The notes: generated from the sequence alone by a model not told the origin. A stretch of 64,000 bases of DNA from Phycisphaeraceae bacterium (GCA_028282805.1 JANQHD010000010.1:124001-188000); one strand, 5' to 3'. Positions 38,171 to 46,616 are shown, counted from the stretch's first letter. Numbers and translations are program-made.

Positions 38171-38195
38171 ATTTAGCGGCGGCACTCCGTGCCGC
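38171..38195. repeat. Family A palindrome upstream of queG
   Basis: ATTTAGCGGCGGCACTCCGT followed by GCCGC, a GGCAC/GTGCC hairpin next to TTTAGC. Confidence 0.8.
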
Positions 38196-38232
38196 GATCG
38201 CCGCGCCGCGGCGAACCCGCAGACAATCGCGG

Positions 38233-38238
38233 TAAACT
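38233..38238 (+). promoter_or_regulatory. -10 hexamer for leaderless queG
   Basis: TAAACT then six bases then GTG 38245. Confidence 0.55.
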
Positions 38239-38244
38239 GTGTGC

Positions 38245-39333
38245 GTGACCGGCACGCGAACCAACACCCACGCCCTCGCCGCCGAGCTCGGCTTCGCCCT
38301 GTGCGGTATCTGCGAGGCCAAACCCAGCGACCACGCGCACGCCGTCCGCAACTGGCTCGCCGCCGGTCAGCACGGCGAAATGAAATGGCTCGCCGACCAC
38401 CTCGACAAACGCCTCGACCCGACGCGCCTGCTCGAAGGCGCGAAGTCGATCATCTGCGTCGCCGACCTTCTGCCCTCGAGCCTTAAGCCTCAAGCCTCAA
38501 CCTTCCCCGCCGGCCGGATCGCGCGTTACGCGCACGTCAGCGATTACCACAAGGTGATGAAGAAGCGCCTGTTCCAACTCGCCGATGCGCTGCGCGAGCG
38601 ACACCCCGACGACCAGTTCAAGGTCTGCGTCGACACCGCCCCGCTGCTCGAGCGCGAGCACGCCCAGCGGGCCGGCCTCGGTTGGACGGGCAAGCACACG
38701 CTCACCCTCAACGAGAAGCTCGGCTCGCACCTGCTGCTCGGCGAGGTCGTCACCACCCTCGCCCTGCCCCCCGACCCGCCCGCCGTCGACCACTGCGGCA
38801 CGTGCACCCGGTGCATCGACGCCTGCCCCACCGACGCGATCACCCCCCGCTCGGTCGACGCCACCCGGTGCATCAGCTACCTGACCATCGAGCACCGCGG
38901 CGAGATCGACCCGCAGTTCTTCCAACCCATCGGCGACTGGCTCTACGGCTGCGACATCTGCCAGGACGTCTGCCCCTACGTCGCCAAGGCCACCCCCCCG
39001 CCCCCGGAACCGCCCCCGGAATCACCCCCGCAGCAGCCCCAGCCCCCGGAAAGGTTGCCGCCGGGTTATGACAGGCATCGCGCGAGCCTGCCCCTGCTTG
39101 ACGTGCTCGGGTGGGACGAACAGGCCCGGCGCGACGCGTTCGTCAAGTCCGCCATGAAGCGGGCCAAGCTCGACATGATCAAGCGCAACGCGCTGATCGT
39201 GGCGGGCAACCATTTGCGGCAATACCCCGACGCCGCGCTGCGGGCCCGCGTGCAGCGGGTCGCGTCCGATAGCACCGAGCCGGCGCTGGTCCGCCGCACG
39301 GCCCAAGCGGTGCTCGCCGATTTAGGCCAATAA
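38245..39333 (+). CDS. queG: Epoxyqueuosine reductase
   Basis: Cobalamin- and iron-sulfur-dependent reduction of epoxyqueuosine in tRNA to queuosine. Two [4Fe-4S] motifs are seen: CGTCTRCIDACP (about residues 187-198) and CDICQDVCPY (about 234-243). DTAPLLEREHAQRAGLGWTGKHT carries the catalytic Asp region. The product is 362 residues. GTG 38245 is chosen on the leaderless pattern. Two departures are visible: a short SSLKPQAST stretch encoded by a tandem array near residue 79, and a Pro-rich insert (TPPPPEPPPESPPQQPQPP) after the second cluster. Confidence 0.94.
   Translation: MTGTRTNTHALAAELGFALCGICEAKPSDHAHAVRNWLAAGQHGEMKWLADHLDKRLDPTRLLEGAKSIICVADLLPSSLKPQASTFPAGRIARYAHVSDYHKVMKKRLFQLADALRERHPDDQFKVCVDTAPLLEREHAQRAGLGWTGKHTLTLNEKLGSHLLLGEVVTTLALPPDPPAVDHCGTCTRCIDACPTDAITPRSVDATRCISYLTIEHRGEIDPQFFQPIGDWLYGCDICQDVCPYVAKATPPPPEPPPESPPQQPQPPERLPPGYDRHRASLPLLDVLGWDEQARRDAFVKSAMKRAKLDMIKRNALIVAGNHLRQYPDAALRARVQRVASDSTEPALVRRTAQAVLADLGQ
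38478..38502. repeat. Heptamer array inside queG
   Basis: About three and a half units of CCTCAAG/CCTTAAG, coding LKPQAS in QueG. Confidence 0.75.
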
Positions 39334-39431
39334 CCGACAGTTGAGCCAAAACGCTCCGCTACGTATGGTACGGCCTCCAATTTGGGCCGATACACCACCA
39401 AGGGGTGGGCTGACGGAGCAGACCGAGACCC

Positions 39432-40847
39432 ATGAGAAAAGCAATCAACCTGTTGCAGGAATGGTCGATCCCGCTGATCGCCGGCGTGTTCGTGGCGCTG
39501 TTCGTGGCCAACACGAACCACAAGCTCTACGAAACGCTCGTCGAGACGCCGATCTACAAGCTGCCCCATGCGCTGGCCGAACTCGACAAGGCCGACGCCA
39601 AGCACAAGCCGGCCGAAGCGCCGCACGTGGAAAAGGATCAAGCTGTCGCGCCCGCCGACCACCCCCAACCCACCGCGCCCGTCACTCAAGACTCAAGCCT
39701 CAAGACTCAAGACTCAACCCACCACGCCGACGAAAAAGCCCACGCCGGCCACGACGACCACCACGGCCCGTGGTTCGACCACTACCTGACCCTGCACTTC
39801 CTCATCAACGACATCTTCATGGTGCTCTTCTTCGGCATCGCCGCCAAGGAGATCACCGAGTCGGTTTTGCCGGGCGGCGCGCTCAACCCGCCGAGCAAGG
39901 CCGTCAACCCACTGCTGGGCACCATCGGCGGCGTGGTCGGGCCCGTCGGCGCCTTCTTCGCGCTCAACTACTTCATGGGCGAGCCGATGTGGAACAAGGG
40001 CTGGGGCATCCCCACCGCCACCGACATCGCGCTGGCCTGGCTGGTCGCGCGCTTCGTGTTCGGCCAGGGGCACCCGGCGGTCAGCTTCCTGTTGCTGCTG
40101 GCCGTGGCCGACGACGCGATCGGCCTGGGCATCATCGCCTTCGGCTACCCCGACCCGACCAACCCCACCGAATGGGCCAACACCATCTGGATCCTGCCCG
40201 GCATGGCCATCGCCTGGTCGCTGCGCCGGCTGGGGGTGAAAAAGTGGTGGCCTTACATCCTGTTCGGCGGCATGCTGAGCTGGTGGGGCCTGAAGAGCGC
40301 GCACCTGCACCCGGCGTTGGCGTTGGTGCCGATCGTGCCGTTCCTGCCCGCCGCCCCGCGCGACCTGGGCATGTACGCCGAGGAAGCCGACTACGAAGAA
40401 CGCGAAGAGAAGGGACACGAGCACTCCACCCTCGAAAACTTCGAGCACGACCTCAAGGCCCTCGTCGACTTCGGCCTGTTCTTCTTCGCCTTCGCCAACG
40501 CCGGCGTCGGCTTCTCCACCATGAACAACCTGACCTGGGTCGTGTTCCTCAGCCTTTTGCTCGGCAAGATCGTCGGCATCACCGGACTCAGCTGGATCGG
40601 CACGAAGCTCGGCGCCCCCCTGCCGGTGGGCATGAAGACCAAGCACCTGTTCGTCGCCTCGATCATCGCGGGCATCGGTTTGACCGTCGCCCTTTTCGTC
40701 GCCGGCCAGGCCTTCCTCGGCCCCGGCGAGGTGCTCGCCCAAAACATGGCCGCCTCCAAGATGGGCGCCCTGTTCTCCGGCGGCATCTGCCTCATCGCCA
40801 TCGTCGCCGGCTACCTGCTCAAGGTGAAGGGCAACAACGGCAACTGA
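39432..40847 (+). CDS. nhaA: NhaA-family Na+/H+ antiporter, atypical
   Basis: Exchanges sodium for protons across the inner membrane. The NhaA signatures GIPTATDIALAWLVARF and VADDAIGLGIIAF (with the paired aspartates) are present, as is the first helix EWSIPLIAGVFVALFVANT. At 471 residues it is longer than the roughly 390-residue norm. An outer loop of about 75 residues after helix 1 is hydrophilic and ends in HADEKAHAGHDDHHGPWFDH; part of it (SSLKTQDST) is encoded by five CTCAAGA-type heptamers. A second charged loop near 320-345 is also expanded. A strong terminator follows. A CCACC/GGTGG hairpin lies in the short leader. Confidence 0.93.
   Translation: MRKAINLLQEWSIPLIAGVFVALFVANTNHKLYETLVETPIYKLPHALAELDKADAKHKPAEAPHVEKDQAVAPADHPQPTAPVTQDSSLKTQDSTHHADEKAHAGHDDHHGPWFDHYLTLHFLINDIFMVLFFGIAAKEITESVLPGGALNPPSKAVNPLLGTIGGVVGPVGAFFALNYFMGEPMWNKGWGIPTATDIALAWLVARFVFGQGHPAVSFLLLLAVADDAIGLGIIAFGYPDPTNPTEWANTIWILPGMAIAWSLRRLGVKKWWPYILFGGMLSWWGLKSAHLHPALALVPIVPFLPAAPRDLGMYAEEADYEEREEKGHEHSTLENFEHDLKALVDFGLFFFAFANAGVGFSTMNNLTWVVFLSLLLGKIVGITGLSWIGTKLGAPLPVGMKTKHLFVASIIAGIGLTVALFVAGQAFLGPGEVLAQNMAASKMGALFSGGICLIAIVAGYLLKVKGNNGN
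39684..39718. repeat. Heptamer array inside nhaA
   Basis: Five units of ACTCAAG with single variants, read in frame as part of a hydrophilic loop. Confidence 0.88.
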
Positions 40848-40869
40848 ACTTGGATCGCACCGATACACC

Positions 40870-40902
40870 AAAGCCCACCCATGGCCATGGGTGGGCTTTT
40901 TT
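40870..40902 (+). terminator. Terminator after nhaA
   Basis: AAAGCCCACCCATGG pairs with its reverse complement, then TTTTTT. Confidence 0.93.
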
Positions 40903-40955
40903 GGTGAATTGGTGAATCAGTTAATTGGTCAACCGGTCGATTGGTCAATCGGTCA
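40901..40955. repeat. Left 8-base tandem array bounding the GIY-YIG cassette
   Basis: Units of ATTGGTCA/ATTGGTGA/ATCGGTCA. The array at 41917-41965 is its imperfect reverse complement, so the two are inverted flanks. Confidence 0.85.
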
Positions 40956-41029
40956 GCCATATCCGGCATGGCGCGTCATGCGCCGAATGCTACTGATCTG
41001 CTCGATGTCCCCTACTGACTGATTTGACC

Positions 41030-41845
41030 TCAGTTACGGTTATGTCCATGTGGTCGCGTCAGCAGGAGTTGTTTCCAGTGAGACTCGCGGGCGAGGATGT
41101 CTTGGCTGCTTGATCGTGTGTCAGCGGTTTCGAGGATGCCGTATTGGAAGTTGGCAGCGTAGTCGGAACCCTGCTCGTCGAGCAGAAGGCACAGCTCATG
41201 GTTGCCACCGTGGCTGGTCTGGGCGTAAGCACACCAACGGCCCCAGATGCCCTCGTCGCCCGTGGCGCTTCCGATGTAGAGCTTGCCGGTTTTTTGGTCG
41301 GCGATGATGTATACACCAGCAACACTAGACAGAGCACTTCTCCAAGAAGTGCTCTGTTGTTTGACAATCAGATCGAGTTGCTGTTTGGTGAGTAGCGTTT
41401 GAGTGTAGCCTGGGAATTCGGCAACCCGTATACGTTCGGCGCGAATCTCTGCGACTTGTAGCGAGGACTCCCATTGCTCGGCGTCGAGATAGGGTTGCCT
41501 GCCACGGCGTTCAAAGGCAACGATCAGCCGTCCGTCTAGCTCTTCTGATGCGATACGTCTGTCTAAGCGATAGCGATAACGAGTTTTTTGATCTACCCGA
41601 TCACAGCCTTGGACGGTGTAGACTCCGGCAAACAGCCATCGATTTCGGGTCAGCTTAATCAGGGAAATCACAAAGTCTCGTTTGAAGTTCTTCCTCGTCT
41701 GCCAAGACTGCCAGTCGTCGAACTCACCAGCAAGGTAAACATCGAGTGGGTTTTCACCATCGTCGTTAGTTGTAGCAAGATGAATTTTGCAGCGTTCAGG
41801 GAGTAACTCCTGGTCAAGTACCTGTATGAACTTGAAGAATTTCAT
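41030..41845 (-). CDS. GIY-YIG nuclease-domain protein
   Basis: A 271-residue protein with a C-terminal GIY-YIG domain: GVYI (177-180), LYIG (189-192), arginine R203 in WGRW, and likely metal-binding E254 in RESHWK, all spaced as in active enzymes. Residues 1-160 form an N-terminal domain I do not recognise (YLAGEFDDWQSWQTRKNFKR and a charged middle). Base composition is near even, far below the GC of both neighbours, suggesting recent gain. The gene sits alone between inverted tandem arrays. The start MKFFKF follows AGGGG by about seven bases; an ATG at 41860 is possible. A role in defence, repair or homing is unproven. Confidence 0.85.
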   Translation of the reverse strand: MKFFKFIQVLDQELLPERCKIHLATTNDDGENPLDVYLAGEFDDWQSWQTRKNFKRDFVISLIKLTRNRWLFAGVYTVQGCDRVDQKTRYRYRLDRRIASEELDGRLIVAFERRGRQPYLDAEQWESSLQVAEIRAERIRVAEFPGYTQTLLTKQQLDLIVKQQSTSWRSALSSVAGVYIIADQKTGKLYIGSATGDEGIWGRWCAYAQTSHGGNHELCLLLDEQGSDYAANFQYGILETADTRSSSQDILARESHWKQLLLTRPHGHNRN

Positions 41846-41916
41846 GTCAGAACCCCTCATCCAAAGGCAGAAACAAGTCCGTTCTAGCTGGGCGCGCCTC
41901 GAAGACTCGAAGCACC

Positions 41917-41965
41917 CGATTGACCGATCAACTGATTAACCGATCAACCAATTCACCAATCAACT
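41917..41965. repeat. Right 8-base tandem array bounding the GIY-YIG cassette
   Basis: Units of CGATCAAC/CAATTCAC, running up to the stop codon of the antiporter gene. Confidence 0.85.
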
Positions 41966-43301
41966 ACTCTTCTCCCTTTGCCTCACCGCTTTTCGCCAGG
42001 GCCCAGCGGAAGCCGAGGGGGCCGAGGAGCATGTTGATCGCGATGACGCCCAACAGCAGCGCGGCGGTCTGGTCGGCCCAGGGGGCGGAATCGAACGCGT
42101 TTTTGACAAGCATCACCAGCGCTAAAGCGACGCCGGCCTGGGGGATGAAACCGAGCCACACGCGGCCGCGCCATGCGGGGTCGAGCTTGACCATGGGCCC
42201 GGCGATGCGGCAGGAGGCCCACACCGAGCCGGTGCGCAGCAGCACGATCACCAGCAGCACCAACAGCACGCGCCATTCGCCGAACACGCCGAGCTCGAGC
42301 CCGGCGCCGGCGGCGCCGAAGAACAGGCAGAACACAGGCAGGCTCAGCGATTCGATCTCGTGGAACAGCGGGTCGGTCACCTCCGACCACAGGTTCTCCA
42401 TGATCAGGCCCGCGGCCAAGCCCATGAGCAGCGGCTCGAAATGGATCGGCTTACCGGCGATCGAAAACGCCTGCTCGCCGACCAGCGCGATCAGCATGCA
42501 GGAGCCGATGATGAAGATCACCAGGTGCGCGCCGACCTTGCGGACGTACAGCGCCATCGCCGCGCCCATCACCGCGCCCACGGCGAGCGAGCCGACCAGC
42601 TGCACCGCCACGGCCAACAAGAACCCGCCCGACAGCGTCGCGTCCTCGTCGGTGAAGGCCTTGCAGAACGTGAGCGTCGCGGCGAAGACGACGACCATCG
42701 CCATGTCCTTGCAGATGGTCACGGCGAGCGTGGTGCGGGCGACGGGGCCGTCGGCCTGCGTCTCGTTGATGACGGCCATGACGATCGCGGGGCTGTTGGC
42801 CGCGGCGACCACGCCGATGAGCACCGCCGCGACGGCGCGGACCGCCGTCGGTTGCTCGGCGAGGAACGGGATCAGCGTGCTGCCGGCGAACACCGCGCCG
42901 CCGACCACGAGCCAGACGATGACGATCATCACGCCCGCGATGGTGAAGAGCTTGCCGATCTGGTCTTTGAGCCAGTGCCACTTCATCTCGCCGCCGGCGG
43001 TCAGCGCGATCAGCGACACGGCCAGGTCGCCGGCGAACCGGAGCTCGTCGCGCTGGTCGCGGTCGATCAGGCTCAGCGCGAAGGGGCCGACGAGGATGCC
43101 GAACACGAGGTAGCCGCTGACCTTGGGCAGCTTGATGCGCTTGACGAGCAGGCCGGTCAGCCACGCGCCGAGCATGAGCAGGCCGACGTTCATCGCCACG
43201 CCCATGTAAGGCAGGGCCGCCTGCGCCGCGACCCGGTCGCTCACCAGGTCGACCACGAAGCACAGGAGGATCAGCAGCAACCAACAGATGAGCAGCCTCA
43301 C
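41964..43301 (-). CDS. CPA2-type cation:proton antiporter
   Basis: A multi-pass transporter of 445 residues of the Kef/NapA-like CPA2 family, exchanging a monovalent cation for protons. About 12-13 hydrophobic helices are seen. The block YLVFGILVGPFAL is near residue 66, and VAAANSPAIVMAVINETQADGP (about 165-186) matches the unwound-helix region of CPA2 proteins. No regulatory RCK domain is attached, so control may come from the EIIA-like and PII-like proteins in the same operon. Its start overlaps the stop of the second antiporter gene. Its stop touches the tandem array that flanks the GIY-YIG cassette. Confidence 0.88.
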   Translation of the reverse strand: MRLLICWLLLILLCFVVDLVSDRVAAQAALPYMGVAMNVGLLMLGAWLTGLLVKRIKLPKVSGYLVFGILVGPFALSLIDRDQRDELRFAGDLAVSLIALTAGGEMKWHWLKDQIGKLFTIAGVMIVIVWLVVGGAVFAGSTLIPFLAEQPTAVRAVAAVLIGVVAAANSPAIVMAVINETQADGPVARTTLAVTICKDMAMVVVFAATLTFCKAFTDEDATLSGGFLLAVAVQLVGSLAVGAVMGAAMALYVRKVGAHLVIFIIGSCMLIALVGEQAFSIAGKPIHFEPLLMGLAAGLIMENLWSEVTDPLFHEIESLSLPVFCLFFGAAGAGLELGVFGEWRVLLVLLVIVLLRTGSVWASCRIAGPMVKLDPAWRGRVWLGFIPQAGVALALVMLVKNAFDSAPWADQTAALLLGVIAINMLLGPLGFRWALAKSGEAKGEE

Positions 43302-44608
43302 GCCTCACCCCCCTCGGCGGTCGCGGCGCGGGCTTGCTGCGATTCGCTGTGCCAGCGTTCGGGTTGCGCGACGCGGCTGAGCATGGGCGTCAGGTCGCTG
43401 ACCAGGCCGAGCGCGATGACGATCATGACCAGCTGGCCGCCGGGCAGCAGCGGGTGCGTGGCGGCTTCGTGTCCGCCGATGGCGTAGGCGGTGGCCAGGG
43501 CGACGGCGAGTGGCGCCTGCCGGAGGGGGCCGACCATGACGCTGGTGCGTCGCGCCGACGGTTCGACGGCGGTGACGAGCTTGGGGCCGAGCAGGGTTTT
43601 GACCAATAGCCGGGCGACGAGCAGCGCACCGACCATGACCCACGCGCGCCAGCCCATGGTGGGGTCGGCGACGACGCCGGCGGTGAGCATGAGCGCCATG
43701 CCGATGGGTTGCTCGGCGTCGACGATGACGCGTTGGAAGCGGGTGAGCGTCTGGCCCGGCAGGTTGACGATGACGATGCCGACGACCATGCCGACGAACA
43801 GGGCGCTGACGGCCATGGTCGCCGCGGCGCCGGCGGCGAAGGCGACGAGGCCGAGCAACACGACGAGGAACTCGCCGTGGCCGCGGCCGGCGAGGTTCAT
43901 CAGCCAGTAGCCGAGCAGGCCGCAGACCAGCGCGGCGACGACGGAGACGGCGAGGCCGAGGCCCAGCGCGTCGCCGGCGAGGGCGAGCGCGCCGCCGTCG
44001 CCGTGGCGGATGGCCATGGTCATCAACCCGAAGGCGACGATCGCGCCCACGGAGGCCAGGCCGCTGACGGCGCGCAACACCGCGGCAGGCCGGGCGAGGG
44101 CGGGCTGGTGGCTGGCGAGGCTGCGCGTCTCGGCCGACCAGCCGACGCCGGCGGCGCCGAGCACGACGGCCAACACCACGCACGGCGCGACCGAGCTTTC
44201 GCCGAACACGAACCACAACACGGCGAACGCCGCGCCGCCGAGCGCGGCGATGCTGGCCAGCGCATCGATGACCGCGCCACGGATGGTGTGCTTCGGCAGC
44301 AGCCTGGGGATATCGCCGCGCAGCTGCAGGCCGACCATCAGGCCGACCCAGCCGAGGCAGAACAGGATCAGCGGCCGCAGCACGTCGACGTGGGCGGCGT
44401 CGACGAGTTTCAGCGCATGGGGGCCGACGATCATGCCGATGCCCACGGCGATCCACCCGCCGGTGGTGAGCGTGGCGCCCAGGGCGCTGCGCCGCCAGGA
44501 CCACAGCAGCCGGCTGGAGCCGACCAGCGCGAGCGTGACCAGCAGGGCCAAGCCGATGAGGATGCGCAGGCCCGAGCTTGCCTCGGAAGCGGCGGCGAGG
44601 ATCGTCAA
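43298..44608 (-). CDS. Second, divergent antiporter-like membrane protein
   Basis: A 436-residue protein with about 12 hydrophobic helices and a general CPA2 outline (IAVGIGMIVGPHALKL near residue 53; ALFVGMVVGIVIVNLP near 260), but with little similarity to the adjacent antiporter in the key loop. A conserved Asn/Asp pair for transport is not obvious, so it might be a partner subunit or a divergent exchanger. It is the third gene of the EIIA-PII-antiporter operon, with a four-base overlap downstream and 22 bases upstream. Confidence 0.8.
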   Translation of the reverse strand: MTILAAASEASSGLRILIGLALLVTLALVGSSRLLWSWRRSALGATLTTGGWIAVGIGMIVGPHALKLVDAAHVDVLRPLILFCLGWVGLMVGLQLRGDIPRLLPKHTIRGAVIDALASIAALGGAAFAVLWFVFGESSVAPCVVLAVVLGAAGVGWSAETRSLASHQPALARPAAVLRAVSGLASVGAIVAFGLMTMAIRHGDGGALALAGDALGLGLAVSVVAALVCGLLGYWLMNLAGRGHGEFLVVLLGLVAFAAGAAATMAVSALFVGMVVGIVIVNLPGQTLTRFQRVIVDAEQPIGMALMLTAGVVADPTMGWRAWVMVGALLVARLLVKTLLGPKLVTAVEPSARRTSVMVGPLRQAPLAVALATAYAIGGHEAATHPLLPGGQLVMIVIALGLVSDLTPMLSRVAQPERWHSESQQARAATAEGGEA

Positions 44609-44630
44609 GCGGTTCGCTCCTGTGCTCGCG

Positions 44631-44987
44631 TCACTCGGACGGCTTGCGTTTGATGTGGAAATCTTCGACCGGCAACGTCGCGCAGAGCACGCTCTGCATG
44701 TCTTCGTATTGGCCGACGAGTTCGTCGAGCACCCCGTACACCTTTTCGATGACCGACTCGGGCAGCACGGAGAGGATCACGCGGCTGCCGGTGTGCTCGG
44801 GGAACAGGCTGGCGAGGCCGGCGAACATGGGCATCTCCTGCCGGATGATCGAGCCCATGCCGCGCGACTCGAGCACGGTGGCCCCGGGCACGCCGATGTC
44901 GAGGAAGCCGGTCAGCAGCTCGTCGACGAGTTCGGCGCGGTCGATGATGACGACCACGAGTTTTTTCGCCTCGGGCGCATCAGCCAT
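44631..44987 (-). CDS. PII-like signalling protein
   Basis: A 118-residue protein with the ferredoxin-like PII fold pattern: LVVVIIDRAELVDELLTGFLDIGVPGATVLESRGMGS, a long loop (IIRQEMPMFAGLASLFPEH), then SRVILSVLPESVIEKVYGVLDELV. The classical uridylylated tyrosine loop is not evident, so it belongs with PII-like proteins (such as those next to bicarbonate or ion transporters) that often bind a nucleotide. It overlaps the EIIA-like gene by eight bases and precedes two antiporters, so control of cation transport is a reasonable inference. Confidence 0.82.
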   Translation of the reverse strand: MADAPEAKKLVVVIIDRAELVDELLTGFLDIGVPGATVLESRGMGSIIRQEMPMFAGLASLFPEHTGSRVILSVLPESVIEKVYGVLDELVGQYEDMQSVLCATLPVEDFHIKRKPSE

Positions 44988-45444
44988 GGCGCGCGTCCTC
45001 CGCGAGCAGCCGGTCGTACAGGTCGTTGGGGTCGGCGGCGGCGCGCAAAGACTTCAGCGCGCCGGGCGCGTGGCAGATGCGGGCCAGCCGCGCCAGCAGG
45101 CTCACGTGCTGCCAGGCGGACTCGGGCGCGCCGACGAGCACGAACACCACATCGCTGGCCGGGTGCTTGTCGTTGCCGAAGCCCACGCCCTTGCGCAGCA
45201 GGACGGTGGCGACGAAGGTCTTCGGCGCGCCGTCGTACATCGCGTGGGGGAAGGCGACGCCCTCGGGGGTGGAGGTGGGCATGTGGCTCTCGCGGGCGGC
45301 CAGCGCCGACTCGAGCGCGGCGGGGTCGATCTGGCCGATCGTCGCGGCCACGTGGTCGGCGACCTTGCCCAGCAGTTCGTCGCGCGAGCCGATGCCGTCG
45401 AGCACGAGCGTCAGCTCCGGTTGGATCAATGGTTCGAGCTTCAT
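44980..45444 (-). CDS. PTS EIIA-like (fructose/nitrogen type) regulatory protein
   Basis: A single-domain 154-residue EIIA of the fructose/Ntr type. The phosphorylated histidine is H67 in PEGVAFPHAMYD, and LLRKGVGFGNDKHPASDVVFVLVGAPESAWQHVSLLARLARI is the usual core. No sugar permease is nearby, so it likely has a regulatory role like EIIA-Ntr, which controls potassium transport in enterobacteria. It is the first gene of the cluster with the PII-like protein and two antiporters; pdxA lies 83 bases upstream on the same strand. Confidence 0.9.
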   Translation of the reverse strand: MKLEPLIQPELTLVLDGIGSRDELLGKVADHVAATIGQIDPAALESALAARESHMPTSTPEGVAFPHAMYDGAPKTFVATVLLRKGVGFGNDKHPASDVVFVLVGAPESAWQHVSLLARLARICHAPGALKSLRAAADPNDLYDRLLAEDARHG

Positions 45445-45527
45445 ATTCGCTGCCCCAATGTGCGCGGACGCCCAATCGCCCGCGGCAGGCGGCACGAGTG
45501 TACCACAGTCGCCAAGCTTTCGGCGGG

Positions 45528-46604
45528 TCAGCGCTTGCGGTCGACCCCGTTGGCCCGGGGCGCGCCGTGTTGGATCGGCCCGTGCTGCGCCAGCTTGATC
45601 GCCAGGTCGATCGCCGCGCTCAGCGAAGACGGGTCGGCCTTGTTCTTGCCGACGATGTCGAACGCCGTGCCGTGGTCCGGCGAGGTCCGCACGATCGGCA
45701 ACCCCAGCGTCAGGTTCACCGCCTCGTCGAACGCCAGCAGCTTCACCGGGATCAGCCCCTGGTCGTGGTACATCGCCACCACCAGATCGTACCGCCCCGC
45801 GGCCGCGTCGCGGAAGATCGTGTCGCCCGGGAAAGGCCCGTGGCAGTCGATGCCCTGTTCCCGCGCCATCTTGATCGCCGGTTCGATCAGGCGCTGCTCT
45901 TCGTCGCCGAACAGACCGTTCTCGCCGGCGTGCGGGTTCAAGCCGCACACCGCAACCTTCGGTTCGTCGACGCCCATCGCGCGGCAGGCCTGGTACCCAA
46001 GGTCGATCGGGTCGAACACCCTGCCGATCGTCAGCACGTTGCGGATATCCATCAACGGCAGGTGCACCGTCGCCAGCGCCACGTTCAGCTTCGAAGAGGC
46101 GAACATCATCACGCTGCGCTTCGCGTGCGTCAGCGCCTGCAGCATCTCCGTGTGCCCCGGCCAGCGGCAGCCCGCGGCGTGCCACGACTCCTTGCAGATC
46201 GGCGCCGTGACCAGCGCGTCGACCCGCCCCAGCTCGTCGGGCGCTTTGAGCGCATCGGCGATCGCGTCTTTCAAGAACGCCAGCGACGCCAGCCCGCCCT
46301 GCCGCGAGGGTTGGGGGTGCGCCTGGCCGAGCATGGTGAACTCGTCGTAGTCGAGCACGACGATGTCCCGCCGCAGCTCGAAGCCGACGCGCGGGCTGTC
46401 GTGCTGCACCCGCCACCAGTAAGGCTCGACCTCCGCCAGGTCCGCCGCGTACGCCAGCAGCTCGTTCATGCCGTACACGACAAACTTCGCCCGCCGCCGC
46501 AGGCCCGCGTCGGCCAGCGCCTTGACCACCACCTCGGGCCCCACCCCCGCCGGGTCGCCCATGGTGATGCCGATGGTCGGTCGATGTTTCGCCGTGTCAC
46601 TCAT
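45528..46604 (-). CDS. pdxA: 4-hydroxythreonine-4-phosphate dehydrogenase
   Basis: NAD-dependent oxidation in the DXP-dependent pyridoxal phosphate pathway. The N-terminal block IGITMGDPAGVGPEV, metal-binding His in HLPL, NPHAGENGLFGDEE and MYHDQGLIPVKLL, and RTSPDHGTAFDIVGK are all present. The product is 358 residues. Start ATG 46604 lies six bases after TAAGAT on the minus strand; GTG 46610 would fall inside that spacer. Whether it is cotranscribed with the EIIA-PII-antiporter genes is open. Confidence 0.96.
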   Translation of the reverse strand: MSDTAKHRPTIGITMGDPAGVGPEVVVKALADAGLRRRAKFVVYGMNELLAYAADLAEVEPYWWRVQHDSPRVGFELRRDIVVLDYDEFTMLGQAHPQPSRQGGLASLAFLKDAIADALKAPDELGRVDALVTAPICKESWHAAGCRWPGHTEMLQALTHAKRSVMMFASSKLNVALATVHLPLMDIRNVLTIGRVFDPIDLGYQACRAMGVDEPKVAVCGLNPHAGENGLFGDEEQRLIEPAIKMAREQGIDCHGPFPGDTIFRDAAAGRYDLVVAMYHDQGLIPVKLLAFDEAVNLTLGLPIVRTSPDHGTAFDIVGKNKADPSSLSAAIDLAIKLAQHGPIQHGAPRANGVDRKR

Positions 46605-46610
46605 CCCCAC

Positions 46611-46616
46611 ATCTTA
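46611..46616 (-). promoter_or_regulatory. -10 hexamer for leaderless pdxA
   Basis: TAAGAT on the minus strand, six bases before ATG 46604. Confidence 0.55.

Noticed and set aside
39334-39431. Sodium riboswitch before nhaA
   Set aside because: A CCACC/GGTGG hairpin is present, but I could not match it to a known aptamer consensus by eye.
39684-39718. CRISPR array
   Set aside because: Units are 7 bases with no spacers; this is a tandem array, as at 49975 and 50721.
44980-46416. Fusion of EIIA-like and PdxA-frame sequence
   Set aside because: The upstream in-frame stretch is the pdxA gene read in another frame; the EIIA start at 45444 gives the full domain.
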